The notes: generated from the letters alone by a model not told the origin. A stretch of DNA of 42,676 bases from an uncultured Myxococcales bacterium (GCA_903883645.1 CAISBR010000013.1:1-42676), one strand, 5' to 3'; numbered from the stretch's first letter, positions 17,678 through 26,518 are shown. Numbers and translations are program-made.

Positions 17678-19837
17678 TTAGAGCTGGCGGACGATGCGAA
17701 TCCGCGCGTCGACCGCCAGCACGCCCTGACCGGGTGCCAGCGCCACCAGCGGATTTAGGTCCAGTTCCGCGATCTCAGGAACCTGATCGACCAGCTGCCC
17801 CACCTTCAGCAGCACGTCGATCAGGGCCTGGCGATCGGCCGGCGGCGCGCCGCGAAAACCGGCGAGCAGCTTGGCTCCACGAATACTATCCAGCAGTTCA
17901 CCGGCATCCACATCGTCGAGCGGGGCCAGGCGAAACGCCACATCGCGCCACACTTCGACCGCGATACCCCCCGAGCCAAAGGCCACCAGCGGCCCAAACA
18001 CCGGGTCGCGGGTCGCGCCGACCAAGCACTCGACCCCCTGCGGTGCCATGGCCTGAATCAGCCAACCCTCTACTTCATCTAGCTTTTTCTGCTCACTTAG
18101 CCTGTGGCGCATCTGCTCCATCGCCCGCCGCACCTCGTCGGCATCGCCCAGGCCAATCGCCACACCGCCCACATCGCTTTTATGCGTGATCGTGCTCGAT
18201 TGGATCTTCAGGGCCACCGGCATGCCCACCGAATGTGCTGCCGCCACCACCGCCTCGACGCGCGCATTGCCCGCCGGCACGGTTCGCTCCGGCAGCACCG
18301 CAATCCCAATCGCCATAAGCAGTTGCCGCACCTGGTCCGCGTCGAGCCACTCACTTTGCGCGCTTTGTACCACCGCCCGCACCTGCGCCAACGCCTCGGC
18401 CGGCAGCTCGCGGCACTGGCCGGCCGGGCGCTTCAGCCACTGCGCATAGCGGGCCGCATGGGCCAGCGCGATCGCCGCCGACTCCGGAAACGCGTACGAC
18501 GGAATGTTGCCCGCCCGCAGCGACCGCAGTGCCTCAGGTACGCCGTGCTTGCCCAAAAAGCATGTAACTACAGGCTTATCGGTCCCTGCCGCGCCCTCGC
18601 GAATCGCATCGGCCACCGCGGTAGGGTCCGTGACGATCGGCGGCACAAAGATCGCCAGTACAGCATCAATCTCCTTGTCTGCACACAGCAATTGCACCGC
18701 TTGCCGATACCCATCGGCCGACGCGGAGGCGATCATGTCTACCGGGTTGCGCACGCTGGCCTCGGGCGGCAAGAACGCGCGCAGCCCGGCCTTGGTCTCT
18801 TCAGAAAGTGGAGGAATAGCAAGGCCTTGTGCGACACACGCATCGGTCGCCATGATCCCCGGCCCGCCGGCATTGGTCAAAATCGCCAAACGCCGACCCC
18901 GCGGCAGCGGTTGATTAGCTAAAAGCATTGCTAGATCAAACAGTTGCTCGAGGGTGTCGGCGCGCAGCACCCCCGCCTGACCCAGCAGCGCATCGACCGC
19001 CACATCCAGGCCCGCCATCGCGCCGGTGTGCGACGACGCCGCTTGCGCCCCCGCCTCGCTGCGCCCGGCCTTGACCATCAAGATCGGCTTACTGCGCGAT
19101 GTACGCTTAGCAATCTCTTGAAAACGCTTGGGATTACCAAACGACTCCAGGTACAGCAAGATCACCTTGACCGCCGGGTCCTCTCCCCAATACGCCAGCA
19201 GATCGTTGCCCGACAGGTCGGCCTTGTTGCCCATACTCACAAATTGATGAACGCCCAGGCCCAGATCGCGGGCATGTTCCAAGATCGCCTGCCCCAGCGC
19301 GCCCGACTGCGAGGCGATCGCTACCCCACCCGGCGGCGGCCATGCCGGCGAAAACGTAGCATTCAGGCTTACTTCGGGGTCGCGGTTCTGGATGCCCAGG
19401 CAGTTCGGCCCCACCATGCGCATGCCATGTTGCCGCACCAGCGCCACCAATTCGTCTTGCAGTTCCTTGCCTTTACCACCCAGCTCGCCAAAACCGGCGG
19501 TGATCACCACCAGGCTTTTCACCCCTTTGCGACCACACGCCTCGACCTCGGCCTTCACCTGCGCGGCCGGCACCGCGATCACCGCCAGATCGATGTCGTC
19601 GGGCACCTCTTCGATGCTCGGCCAGGCGCGAACCCCTTGCACTGCCTTGACTTGCGGGTTTACCGGATATACCGCACCAGAAAACGAGTGGCTCAGCAGG
19701 TTGTGCAATAGCTCGCCGCCAATGGTGCCCCTCCGCCGCGACGCACCGATCACCGCCACGGTTCGCGGCGACAGCATCGCGCGCAACTCGTCGCGCAACT
19801 GGCCAGCCGTGCTCACAAATTCCCCGTGCTGATCCAT
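17678..19837 (-). CDS. ADP-forming acyl-/acetyl-CoA synthetase, fused alpha-beta subunits
   Basis: Interconverts acyl-CoA, ADP and phosphate with free acid, CoA and ATP, through a phosphohistidine intermediate. The product is 719 residues from the ATG at 19837. An ATG at 19864 in frame would add nine residues, but GGGAG lies just before 19837, so the shorter start is preferred. The CoA-binding domain is at the N-terminus (TVAVIGASRRRGTIGGE, near 28). Two succinyl-CoA-ligase-like flavodoxin domains follow (VGPNCLGIQN, SQSGALGQAI), with the phosphorylated histidine probably His270 in SSHTGAMAG. A C-terminal ATP-grasp domain (PVALKIQSSTITHKSDVGGV, ATRDPVFGPL) completes it. No GNAT domain is fused, unlike the Pat acetyltransferase relatives. 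Substrate may be acetate or a longer/branched acid; neighbours do not decide it. Confidence 0.9.
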   Translation of the reverse strand: MDQHGEFVSTAGQLRDELRAMLSPRTVAVIGASRRRGTIGGELLHNLLSHSFSGAVYPVNPQVKAVQGVRAWPSIEEVPDDIDLAVIAVPAAQVKAEVEACGRKGVKSLVVITAGFGELGGKGKELQDELVALVRQHGMRMVGPNCLGIQNRDPEVSLNATFSPAWPPPGGVAIASQSGALGQAILEHARDLGLGVHQFVSMGNKADLSGNDLLAYWGEDPAVKVILLYLESFGNPKRFQEIAKRTSRSKPILMVKAGRSEAGAQAASSHTGAMAGLDVAVDALLGQAGVLRADTLEQLFDLAMLLANQPLPRGRRLAILTNAGGPGIMATDACVAQGLAIPPLSEETKAGLRAFLPPEASVRNPVDMIASASADGYRQAVQLLCADKEIDAVLAIFVPPIVTDPTAVADAIREGAAGTDKPVVTCFLGKHGVPEALRSLRAGNIPSYAFPESAAIALAHAARYAQWLKRPAGQCRELPAEALAQVRAVVQSAQSEWLDADQVRQLLMAIGIAVLPERTVPAGNARVEAVVAAAHSVGMPVALKIQSSTITHKSDVGGVAIGLGDADEVRRAMEQMRHRLSEQKKLDEVEGWLIQAMAPQGVECLVGATRDPVFGPLVAFGSGGIAVEVWRDVAFRLAPLDDVDAGELLDSIRGAKLLAGFRGAPPADRQALIDVLLKVGQLVDQVPEIAELDLNPLVALAPGQGVLAVDARIRIVRQL

Positions 19838-20110
19838 AGTTGCTCCCGTCTGTTGCTCGCTCATCGTGTGCCCTTGGTGCCGCCGCAGTTGCCGCGGGGC
19901 GACAAAGTAGCCGCTCTTCGCGGCCGGAGCGAGTTCGCGGCGGCAAGTCGCGGTCATGTCGGCGTCATAGGGCGGCGCGCGATCGCCGTGGTGCAGCGGC
20001 TGGGGTGTGCGCGCCCCATAGCAGTGCGTCGGGTTGCGGCTGCAGTTTGACGAGTAGCTTGCGACCGGCTACCTCTAAGGGGTGCCGCCGCTGCGGCTGA
20101 CCAGGATGCC
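19838..20110. other. Divergent intergenic region
   Basis: About 270 bp between the acyl-CoA synthetase and the CHAP hydrolase. It should contain both promoters. Only the plus-strand candidate at 20047-20075 is convincing. Several GC-rich inverted stretches are present without an obvious operator. Confidence 0.4.
20047..20075 (+). promoter_or_regulatory. Candidate promoter of the CHAP hydrolase gene
   Basis: TTGACG (20047-20052), 17-bp spacer, TACCTC (20070-20075), with the start codon at 20111. The -35 is strong and the -10 poor. Confidence 0.35.
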
Positions 20111-21034
20111 ATGCCCGCCGCCGAACAACGCCCCACCCAGCAGGCCCAACAGTCGCCGCAATCGCGGGTGCCGCAGCAACCAGTGGGTCGCGGTGCCGCG
20201 CCTGCCGCTGCTCAGGCTGGCCAGGCTCCGGCGCCCGCGCACTTGCCGAGCATGGTTCGCCGCGGCAGCGAAGGCCCAGAAGTGCGGATGCTGCAACTGC
20301 TTCTCGAAAAGGTGGGCCTGGCGCCCGGCCCCATCGACGGTGTTTTTGGCCCGGCGACCCACGGCGCGGTGGTGCAGTTCCAGGTGCGGCGCGGGCTTTC
20401 GGTCGATGGTATTGCGGGCCCCAATACCTGGACGGCGCTGCGCGATAAGACCGGCTCGGACCTCGATCCCGCTCAGTACGCGAATCAGACAGGCAACCAG
20501 AGTGCGGCGGCACCTGCGCCGGGTGCCGGCGAGCAAAAGCCGCGTGGTCCCGCTGCCAATCCGCGCGATGCAGCGGCGCTTCGCCAAGAAATTCTCAAGG
20601 TTGCGGGCTCACAGGTCGGCACGCTCGAGAGTGGGACCAATCAGGGCGGCGCGAGCAAATACCAAGCCGCGTTTGGCCGCGGCCCCGAGCCGTGGTGCGC
20701 CGACTTTGTGTCGTGGGTGTTCTCGCAGGCCGGCCAAGAGACCAACTCGCCGTATTGCCCCACGTTTGTGCAGCAGCTCAAGCGCCAGGGCCGCTGGAAG
20801 GGCCACCAAAACCCCGAGGCGGGCGACATGGTGTTTTTTGACTGGGACGGCGATCAAAGTCCGGATCACGTGGGTATCGTCAAGTCGGTCAACGGCGACG
20901 GCACCATCACCACGATCGAAGGCAACACGCACAATCCCAACAACGACAAGCAAGAGGGCGTGTTCGAGCGCAGCCGCGATTACGACGCGCGCGGTCACCG
21001 CGACCTCGTTTTCGGATTCGGCTCGGTAGCGTAG
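20111..21034 (+). CDS. Peptidoglycan-binding and CHAP-domain hydrolase without signal peptide
   Basis: 307 residues. Residues 1-47 are a disordered Gln/Pro/Ala-rich segment with no hydrophobic signal. A PG_binding_1 domain follows at about 48-112 (VRRGSEGPEVRMLQLLL, IDGVFGPATHGAVVQFQ, VDGIAGPNTWTAL). After a Pro/Ala linker, a CHAP amidase/endopeptidase domain fills 155-305, with catalytic Cys196 (PWCADFVSW), His253 (PDHVGIV) and the acidic or amide third residue near Glu270/Asn272. It should cut peptidoglycan amide bonds. Lack of a Sec signal means it is either released by lysis, exported by a non-Sec route such as a holin or contractile system, or started at a missed upstream codon. The start ATG has only AGG nearby. 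It stands alone between divergent and downstream genes, with no phage genes around it. Confidence 0.85.
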   Translation: MPAAEQRPTQQAQQSPQSRVPQQPVGRGAAPAAAQAGQAPAPAHLPSMVRRGSEGPEVRMLQLLLEKVGLAPGPIDGVFGPATHGAVVQFQVRRGLSVDGIAGPNTWTALRDKTGSDLDPAQYANQTGNQSAAAPAPGAGEQKPRGPAANPRDAAALRQEILKVAGSQVGTLESGTNQGGASKYQAAFGRGPEPWCADFVSWVFSQAGQETNSPYCPTFVQQLKRQGRWKGHQNPEAGDMVFFDWDGDQSPDHVGIVKSVNGDGTITTIEGNTHNPNNDKQEGVFERSRDYDARGHRDLVFGFGSVA

Positions 21035-21079
21035 ACTCTCCGCTCGGCGCGCAGGCCTGGTCGCGTTGTTCGGAATGTA

Positions 21080-22018
21080 ATGAATAAAATCGCGTATTTA
21101 ATATCTGTTATGGCCTTGCTGCTGGCCAGCTGTGCCAGCGAGCCCACCACCGACCCCAACATCGCCGCGTGCCAAGGCTGGGCCAGCGCCGTCTGCACTG
21201 CCCAAGAAAAATGCGCACCTTTCGCGCTCAGCAGCACCTGGGGCGACGCCAGTACCTGCGAAGCGCGCCGATCGGCGATTTGCTTGGCTACACTGCGGGT
21301 CGCGGGCACTGCGGCCAATGCCAGCACGGTTTCAGCCTGTGCCAGCGCCATAAAGGCCGCCAGCTGCGAAATTAACAGTATTATCGAAACGTTGCCGGCA
21401 TGTTTGCCCGTCGCCGGCAGCCTAGCCGCGGGCGCTGCGTGCGCCGTCGATAGCCAATGCATCAGCACCTACTGCCGCATAACAGCTGGCGTTCCTGGCA
21501 CGGCGTGTGGCACCTGCGCCGCTCGCGCCCCCGAAGGCCAGCTCTGCTATGCCGATAGCGACTGCCAGGGCGACCTCAAGTGCTACGCCACCCAGAGCGT
21601 CAAGCACTGCATGGCCCGCGCCCAAATCGGCGAAAAGTGCGACGACACCCACATTTGCATCGCACCCGCCACCTGCCAGGGCACCACCTGCGCCGCGCCG
21701 GCCGCCCTCGGTGCCAAGTGCGATGTGGGCACCAAGAACTGCGACGCCGGCCAAGGCGCCTACTGCCACGATCAAAAGGCCTTGTGCACCGCCTTTAAGA
21801 CCGCCAAAGAGGGCGCGGCCTGCAACCTCATCAACGGCGAATTCGTCAAGTGCAGCTACGGCCTGACATGCGGCGATTTGAAAGATGGCATCGGCACTTG
21901 CAAGCTGATTCCCGACCAGGGCGAGGCCTGCAGCAGTGGCGACAATCCGCCGTGCCGCGCCGGTCTGATCTGTGACGCCGGCCTGTGCGGTGTCGCCAAG
22001 TTCAGCTCGTGCAAATAG
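21080..22018 (+). CDS. Cys-rich lipoprotein of myxobacterial type
   Basis: 312 residues with a lipoprotein signal peptide: MNKIAYLISVMALLLASC, lipobox LASC, lipidated Cys18 expected. An N-terminal helical part (to about 110) is followed by repeated Cys-rich stretches such as CAVDSQCISTYC, CYADSDCQGDLKC and CIAPATCQGTTC. These spacings resemble Dickkopf-like/disulfide-knot modules common in myxobacterial surface lipoproteins. It lies 45 bp after the CHAP gene and 24 bp before the isomerase gene on the same strand, so co-transcription is possible. No enzymatic motif is seen. A ribosome-binding site is hard to identify before the ATG. Confidence 0.8.
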   Translation: MNKIAYLISVMALLLASCASEPTTDPNIAACQGWASAVCTAQEKCAPFALSSTWGDASTCEARRSAICLATLRVAGTAANASTVSACASAIKAASCEINSIIETLPACLPVAGSLAAGAACAVDSQCISTYCRITAGVPGTACGTCAARAPEGQLCYADSDCQGDLKCYATQSVKHCMARAQIGEKCDDTHICIAPATCQGTTCAAPAALGAKCDVGTKNCDAGQGAYCHDQKALCTAFKTAKEGAACNLINGEFVKCSYGLTCGDLKDGIGTCKLIPDQGEACSSGDNPPCRAGLICDAGLCGVAKFSSCK

Positions 22019-22042
22019 TCTATTCTTTCTAAGAGGTCTATC

Positions 22043-22765
22043 ATGTCCGTAGTCAACTGGAGCCGCCAGGGCGCGGTGGCGGTGGTGTCGTTCGATAACG
22101 GCGAGAATCGTCACAACCCAGCGTTTGTCAACGATTTCTTGGACACCATGGCCTCGGTCGAAGCCGATGTCGAAGTCCAGGCCGTCGTGCTCACCTCGAG
22201 CGATCTCAAGAACTGGTCGCTGGGCATCGACCTCGCCTGGATCAGCACGGCCAGCGCCGACCGCAGCCGTCACGACGAAGTCCGCAGTTTCCTCAAAGGT
22301 TTAAACGACGTATACGCCCGCGTCCTCACCTTTCCCACGCCCGTCATCGCCGCGATCGGTGGCCATGCCTTTGGCGGCGGCGCGATCCTGGCCTGTGCCT
22401 GCGACTACCGCTTGATGCGCAGCGATCGCGGCTTCTTCTGCTTCCCCGAGGTCGACGTCAACATCCCGTTCTTGCCGGGGATGTTGGCCATTGTGCAGCG
22501 CGCGGTGCCCGCGTGGGTGCTCGACGACATCTACCTGAGCGGCCGGCGGCTTGGCGGCGCGGAAGTGGTCGAAAAGCACATTGGGTCAATGGCTTACGAG
22601 GGTGTCGAGGCGCTGCAGACCGGCGCGCTCGCCCTGGCGGGTTCGTTCAACAAGGGCAGGGCAGTGTTCGGCGAGATCAAGCGCCGCAAGCACTCGCATA
22701 TCCTCAAGATTCTGCGCGAAGACGACGCGCCGTACATCGAGCGTCTGGCGCTGGTGGCCAAGTAG
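22043..22765 (+). CDS. Enoyl-CoA hydratase/isomerase family protein, delta3-delta2-enoyl-CoA isomerase-like
   Basis: A 240-residue crotonase-fold protein acting on acyl-CoA, probably moving a double bond from position 3 to 2 during unsaturated fatty-acid beta-oxidation. Oxyanion-hole segments are NWSLGIDL (57-64) and IGGHAFGGG (105-113). In hydratases two glutamates act. Here the first position, after the GGG, is Ile115 (GGGAILACACDYR), while the second is kept as Glu136 in FPEVDVNIPF. One catalytic glutamate and the CDYR/PEVDV pattern match the isomerase group, including plant peroxisomal isomerases as I recall them. AGAGG lies before the ATG. Length is normal. It could serve beta-oxidation together with the ADP-forming acyl-CoA synthetase nearby, but no other beta-oxidation genes are in the window. 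Confidence 0.85.
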   Translation: MSVVNWSRQGAVAVVSFDNGENRHNPAFVNDFLDTMASVEADVEVQAVVLTSSDLKNWSLGIDLAWISTASADRSRHDEVRSFLKGLNDVYARVLTFPTPVIAAIGGHAFGGGAILACACDYRLMRSDRGFFCFPEVDVNIPFLPGMLAIVQRAVPAWVLDDIYLSGRRLGGAEVVEKHIGSMAYEGVEALQTGALALAGSFNKGRAVFGEIKRRKHSHILKILREDDAPYIERLALVAK

Positions 22766-23524
22766 CCCCCTTGGCGTGGTCGGTTTGTGCACGATCTGGG
22801 GCGCGGGGGCCCCAGCGGCTTGACTCCGAGCGGCGGCACCCCTACGCTAGATGGGTTCAAGGCAGGTCGCCGGGCGCGTCCTGTCTAGCAGTGCGAAGCG
22901 CAGACGGTTGTTCCGATTCCGCGCGCGACGCTGCAACTGAATGATTCGACGACTTGGCGAGGCCATACTGGCGGCGCTGGATCGGCGAACCGGTCGACAA
23001 CCCAAGCGCAACCGGCGCGCACGCAGCCGGGATGCAGCTTGCAGAAGCGCGGGGATTGCCGCGCGGAAACTCGCAGCCAATATGGTCTTTGGGCAAGTCA
23101 CCCCTGCTATGCAGTCCGGCATGATGCCGACGCAAGCACGGGTTACGTCGATTCGCGCAAGCGCCACGCCCCCCGGGGAGCGGGTGTGCGCCGCGGAATC
23201 GACTGCCGCTGGCCCGGCCACTAGCTGTGAAACTCCGCGTCCTTCGCGCCACTGGGAACCTCCGTACCCCGCGTATTTCCTCTTGAACCTAGTCCTCTGG
23301 TTGAGCAGCCTTGGCTTGCTCGGCGACTTGGACTGGGTCGACGCTGATCACCTGATCGTGCGCCGTTCTAGGAGATTTGCGAAGGCGGAGCGCCGATTGC
23401 GACCCCCAACGATAGGCTTGCGCAACCGCGCTGCCCGCCAGGTCACAGGGGTGACAGGCGGCAGTACGGACCTCTGTGTGGGCCACTTACTGCGGAAGCG
23501 TGCGCCGCGGTGTCGGAGTACCCG
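22766..23524. other. 759-bp region without a credible gene, upstream of RNase E
   Basis: Open frames exist on both strands (22941-23579 plus; 22847-23221 and 22857-23252 minus), but their products are Arg/Ala/Ser-rich with no recognisable motif and lack ribosome-binding sites. No tRNA, RNase P, tmRNA or SRP RNA signature was recognised. It contains a candidate promoter (23283-23311) that would give rne a leader of about 200 nt, and a small GTCAC-AGGG-GTGAC hairpin near 23442. The rest is unexplained; it may be decayed coding sequence or an untranslated leader. Confidence 0.5.
23283..23311 (+). promoter_or_regulatory. Candidate promoter of the RNase E gene
   Basis: TTGAAC (23283-23288), 17-bp spacer, CAGCCT (23306-23311). 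The -10 has the CANNCT form of the RlmI-like promoter. Its transcript would carry a leader of about 205 nt before the rne ATG. Long leaders are known for E. coli rne, where they mediate autoregulation; that function is only a possibility here. Confidence 0.3.
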
Positions 23525-26335
23525 ATGTCCAAGCGTATGCTTATCAGCGTCGACCGCGACGAGTCGCGCGCCGCAGTAATCGAAGACGGCCAGCTCGTTC
23601 ACCTAGAAATCGAACCGGTCGCTCGCAACACCTGTAAAGGCAACATCTATCGCGCGCAAGTGGCTCGCGTTGAACCGTCGCTACAGTCGGCCTTTGTCGA
23701 CTTTGGCAACGAGAAACAGGGCTTTATGCCCGTGGGCGAGATCCACCCCAAGCTGCGCGCCAAGAACGACGACAAGAAGGCGCCGATTCAAGAGCTGATC
23801 AAGGCCCGTCAAGAGGTCTTGGTGCAGGTGGTGCGCGACGAGATCGGCCAAAAAGGCGCGACGCTGTCGACGTTTATCTCGCTGCCGGGCCGCTACCTGG
23901 TGCTGATTCCCGAAAGTGACAAAGAGAAGGCCGGCGTCTCGCGCAAGCTCAGCGACGAAGCGCGCGACCGTATCAAGAAACTTACCGAAACGATGAAGGT
24001 TCCTGAAGGTTTTGGCCTGATCGTCCGCACCGCCGGCGAGACGGCGACCGAGACCGAGCTGGCCAAGGACCTGCTGTACCTGACCCGGCAGTGGGAGTCG
24101 ATCACCAAGAAATACGACGAGTCGAAGGGGCCGACCCTGCTGTACGCCGAGCGCAGCCTGGCTGTGCGGTTTGTGCGCGACTACTTTACCAAAGATATCG
24201 ATGAGTTGGTGATCGACGACGACGAGACCCTGCACGAGGTGCAAGAGTTCTTGTCGGTGCTGATGCCGCGCAGCTTGGCCCATGTGCAGCGCTATGCCGG
24301 CGATATGCCTCTGTTTGCCCGCTACGGCATCGAAGGCAAGGTCGAGGATGTGTTCGCCCGCCAGGTCTACCTGCCGTCGGGTGGCTCAATCGTGATTGAC
24401 CAGACCGAAGCGCTGGTGTCGATCGACGTCAACTCGGGTCGGGTTAAAGAAAAAGACATCGAAGAGACTGCGCGCGCCACCAACATCGAGGCCGCCGAAG
24501 AGATCGCCCGCCAGCTGATGCTGCGCGACATGGGCGGTCTGGTCGTCATCGACTTTATCGACATGCGCGAAAAGAAGTACGTGCGCGAGGTCGAGCAGGC
24601 GCTCAAAGACGCGTTTAAGAACGACAAAGCCCGCACCAAGCTGGGCCACATCAGCGAATTCGGTCTGCTCGAGATGAGCCGCCAACGCATCAAATCCAGC
24701 GTGAATAAGGGTACTTTTGACGCCTGTGTCCACTGCTCGGGTACGGGGCGTATGCGCTCGTTCGAGTCGGTGGCGATGAGCGTGTTGCGCCGCATCTACG
24801 AGCTGGTGTCGCAAAAGCGGGTCAAGTACATCATCGCGACGGTGCCGGCGGCGAGCGCACGCTACCTCCTCAATGCCCGCCGCGCTGAGCTGGCCGGCGT
24901 CGAGAAGCAGTACCACCTGACCATCGAAGTGATTCCGGTGCAAGACATGTCGTCGACGCAGGTCATCATCGAGCACTTGGAAGAAGTTCCGCTCGAAAAT
25001 GGCGCTGAGCGGGCCGACCGCCAAAAGCTGCTGCGGGTGACGCAAGAGATGGACCTGGTGCGCAATCACCTGATCCACCGCGAAGAGACCAAGATGGCCA
25101 TTGAGGCTGCGGTGGCCAAGCGCGGCGCCAAGGTCGATTACGCAGAGATCTATAAGGAAGTTCGGGCGATGGCGCCCATTGAGCACGAGGCTCCGCCGCG
25201 CAATGCCCGCCGGCCGGCCGCGGGTGATGCGACCGGGCACGACTCGTTCGCCAGTCAGATCGTGGATGTCGAGATCGAGGATGTGCCGCCGCCGCGTGGC
25301 TTCGTGCCCTGGATCAAGTCGCTGTTCGGCATGGGCGCCGCGCCGGCACACTATGTTGCGGACACGGTAGCGGCGCCTGCTCCGGCGCTGGCCGCTCCTA
25401 AGCCCGCAATGGCGGCACCTGGTGCCGAAGCTGCGCCGGGTGAAGCGCAGGCCGACGGACGCGAGCGCGGTGGCAGGCCCGACCGCGAGCGCCGCGAACG
25501 CCGCGAACGTCGCGATGGTCGTGAGCCGCGCGAACCCCGCGAACCCCGCGAAGGCAGGACTGAAGCGCGTACAGGTGACCGCCCGGAGCGGGCCGAGCGA
25601 CCGGAGCGTGGCGAGCGCTTGGACCGCGGCGAGCGTACCGAGCGTGGAGAGCGCCCAGAGCGTGGCGAACGTGCCGAGCGCGGCGAGCGTACCGAGCGCA
25701 CAGCTGAGGCTAGCGAAAAGACCGAGATCAAAGCGGATGCCGCTCGTCCAGAGGCTCTGCGGGCCGAGGTGCGGCCTGCCATCGAGGCATCCGAAGCGGC
25801 ACCCGCCAAGACCGAAGGGGCCGCTGCGGGCGAAGAGGCTGCGGGTGATGCCGCCGGAAGTGACGGTCGTCGTCGTCGTCGTCGTCGCCGTCGCGGCGGT
25901 GGTGGCGATCGCGGCGAGTCGAACTTGGCGAACGAGGGTGCTGAGGGCGAGGACGACGACGCTCAGGGCGCCGAAGCCCAAGACTCCGGTGATGGCCGCG
26001 AGTCCGCGGTCGCGGTCCCTGCTTCTACCGCAGCGAATGCCGCTGAAGTGCATGTAGTTGCTGCTGAATCTGCGCAACAGTCGACCGTCGCAGACACCGC
26101 TGCCGCCGATGTAGCTCTTCTCGCTGCCGAGGCGGAAGTCGAAGTGGCCGCCGCGGACGACGCTGTGGATGCCCGCTCGATGATGCAGGCCGAAATTGCC
26201 AAGATTCTTGGTGAGCAGACCCTTGTAGCCCCGGTCGAAAGCGCAGACACGGCGCCGGCGGCCACGGTGGTGAGCGAGCTGCCCAAGCCGAGTGCGACCA
26301 AGCGCTTTGTCATCGACCTGCGCACCCCCAAGTAG
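23525..26335 (+). CDS. rne: Ribonuclease E/G with long disordered C-terminal tail
   Basis: An endoribonuclease of mRNA decay and rRNA processing. 936 residues from the ATG at 23525, which has GGAG upstream; a GTG at 23510 is less suitable. The N-terminal half is a canonical catalytic domain: S1 region (NIYRAQVARVEPSLQSAFVDFG), 5'-sensor/RNase H-like region, DNase-I-like site with Asp301 (SIDVNSGR) and Asp343 (VVIDFIDMR), and zinc-link cysteines 401 and 404 (CVHCSGTG). These numbers lie within three of the E. coli residues Asp303, Asp346, Cys404 and Cys407. From about 560 the tail is low complexity: Ala/Pro, RERRERRER, repeated ERGERxERGE units (about 690-728), an eight-Arg run plus GGGG (about 782-795), and then an acidic Ala-rich end. 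Such tails bind RNA, membrane or degradosome partners. It is followed by tandem stop units. Confidence 0.95.
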   Translation: MSKRMLISVDRDESRAAVIEDGQLVHLEIEPVARNTCKGNIYRAQVARVEPSLQSAFVDFGNEKQGFMPVGEIHPKLRAKNDDKKAPIQELIKARQEVLVQVVRDEIGQKGATLSTFISLPGRYLVLIPESDKEKAGVSRKLSDEARDRIKKLTETMKVPEGFGLIVRTAGETATETELAKDLLYLTRQWESITKKYDESKGPTLLYAERSLAVRFVRDYFTKDIDELVIDDDETLHEVQEFLSVLMPRSLAHVQRYAGDMPLFARYGIEGKVEDVFARQVYLPSGGSIVIDQTEALVSIDVNSGRVKEKDIEETARATNIEAAEEIARQLMLRDMGGLVVIDFIDMREKKYVREVEQALKDAFKNDKARTKLGHISEFGLLEMSRQRIKSSVNKGTFDACVHCSGTGRMRSFESVAMSVLRRIYELVSQKRVKYIIATVPAASARYLLNARRAELAGVEKQYHLTIEVIPVQDMSSTQVIIEHLEEVPLENGAERADRQKLLRVTQEMDLVRNHLIHREETKMAIEAAVAKRGAKVDYAEIYKEVRAMAPIEHEAPPRNARRPAAGDATGHDSFASQIVDVEIEDVPPPRGFVPWIKSLFGMGAAPAHYVADTVAAPAPALAAPKPAMAAPGAEAAPGEAQADGRERGGRPDRERRERRERRDGREPREPREPREGRTEARTGDRPERAERPERGERLDRGERTERGERPERGERAERGERTERTAEASEKTEIKADAARPEALRAEVRPAIEASEAAPAKTEGAAAGEEAAGDAAGSDGRRRRRRRRRGGGGDRGESNLANEGAEGEDDDAQGAEAQDSGDGRESAVAVPASTAANAAEVHVVAAESAQQSTVADTAAADVALLAAEAEVEVAAADDAVDARSMMQAEIAKILGEQTLVAPVESADTAPAATVVSELPKPSATKRFVIDLRTPK

Positions 26336-26389
26336 TTTGGGCCCAAGTAGTTTGGGCCCAAGTAGCTCGGGCCCAAGTAGCTCGGGCTC
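26330..26389 (+). repeat. Four 15-bp tandem units, each with an in-frame TAG
   Basis: AAGTAGTTTGGGCCC at 26330-26344 and 26345-26359, AAGTAGCTCGGGCCC at 26360-26374, and AAGTAGCTCGGGCTC at 26375-26389. The first TAG (26333-26335) ends rne. Because the unit is 15 bp, TAGs at 26348, 26363 and 26378 fall in the same frame. The first units contain the palindrome TTGGGCCCAA. Confidence 0.9.
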
Positions 26390-26497
26390 GCTTGGCCGAA
26401 GCCGAATTCGCTTGGGGCGACGGACCACCTGCACCAGGCCGCGCTGCGCGGTACGGAGGCCATCCTGAGCGCTCCCCTTGACCCCACGCTGCCACCC

Positions 26498-26518
26498 CAG
26501 GGGCCGCAACAGCCCCTG
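26498..26518 (+). promoter_or_regulatory. Hairpin covering the ribosome-binding region of the NtrC-type gene
   Basis: A perfect 7-bp stem, CAGGGGC (26498-26504) and GCCCCTG (26512-26518), with a 7-base loop, ends exactly at the GTG start at 26519. The only Shine-Dalgarno-like sequence nearby (AGGGG) is inside the stem, so the fold would hinder initiation unless opened, for example by upstream translation. If the true start lies upstream, the stem is simply coding. Confidence 0.45.

Noticed and set aside
22766..23524. A tRNA, tmRNA, RNase P or SRP RNA in the largest gap
   Set aside because: None of the conserved sequence signatures of these RNAs could be read on either strand.
22941..23579. 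Plus-strand frame of 212 codons before rne
   Set aside because: Overlaps the rne start, is Arg/Ser-rich without motifs and has no ribosome-binding site.
25869..25905. CGT/CGC run in rne as a regulatory repeat
   Set aside because: It encodes an in-frame poly-Arg segment of the RNase E tail.
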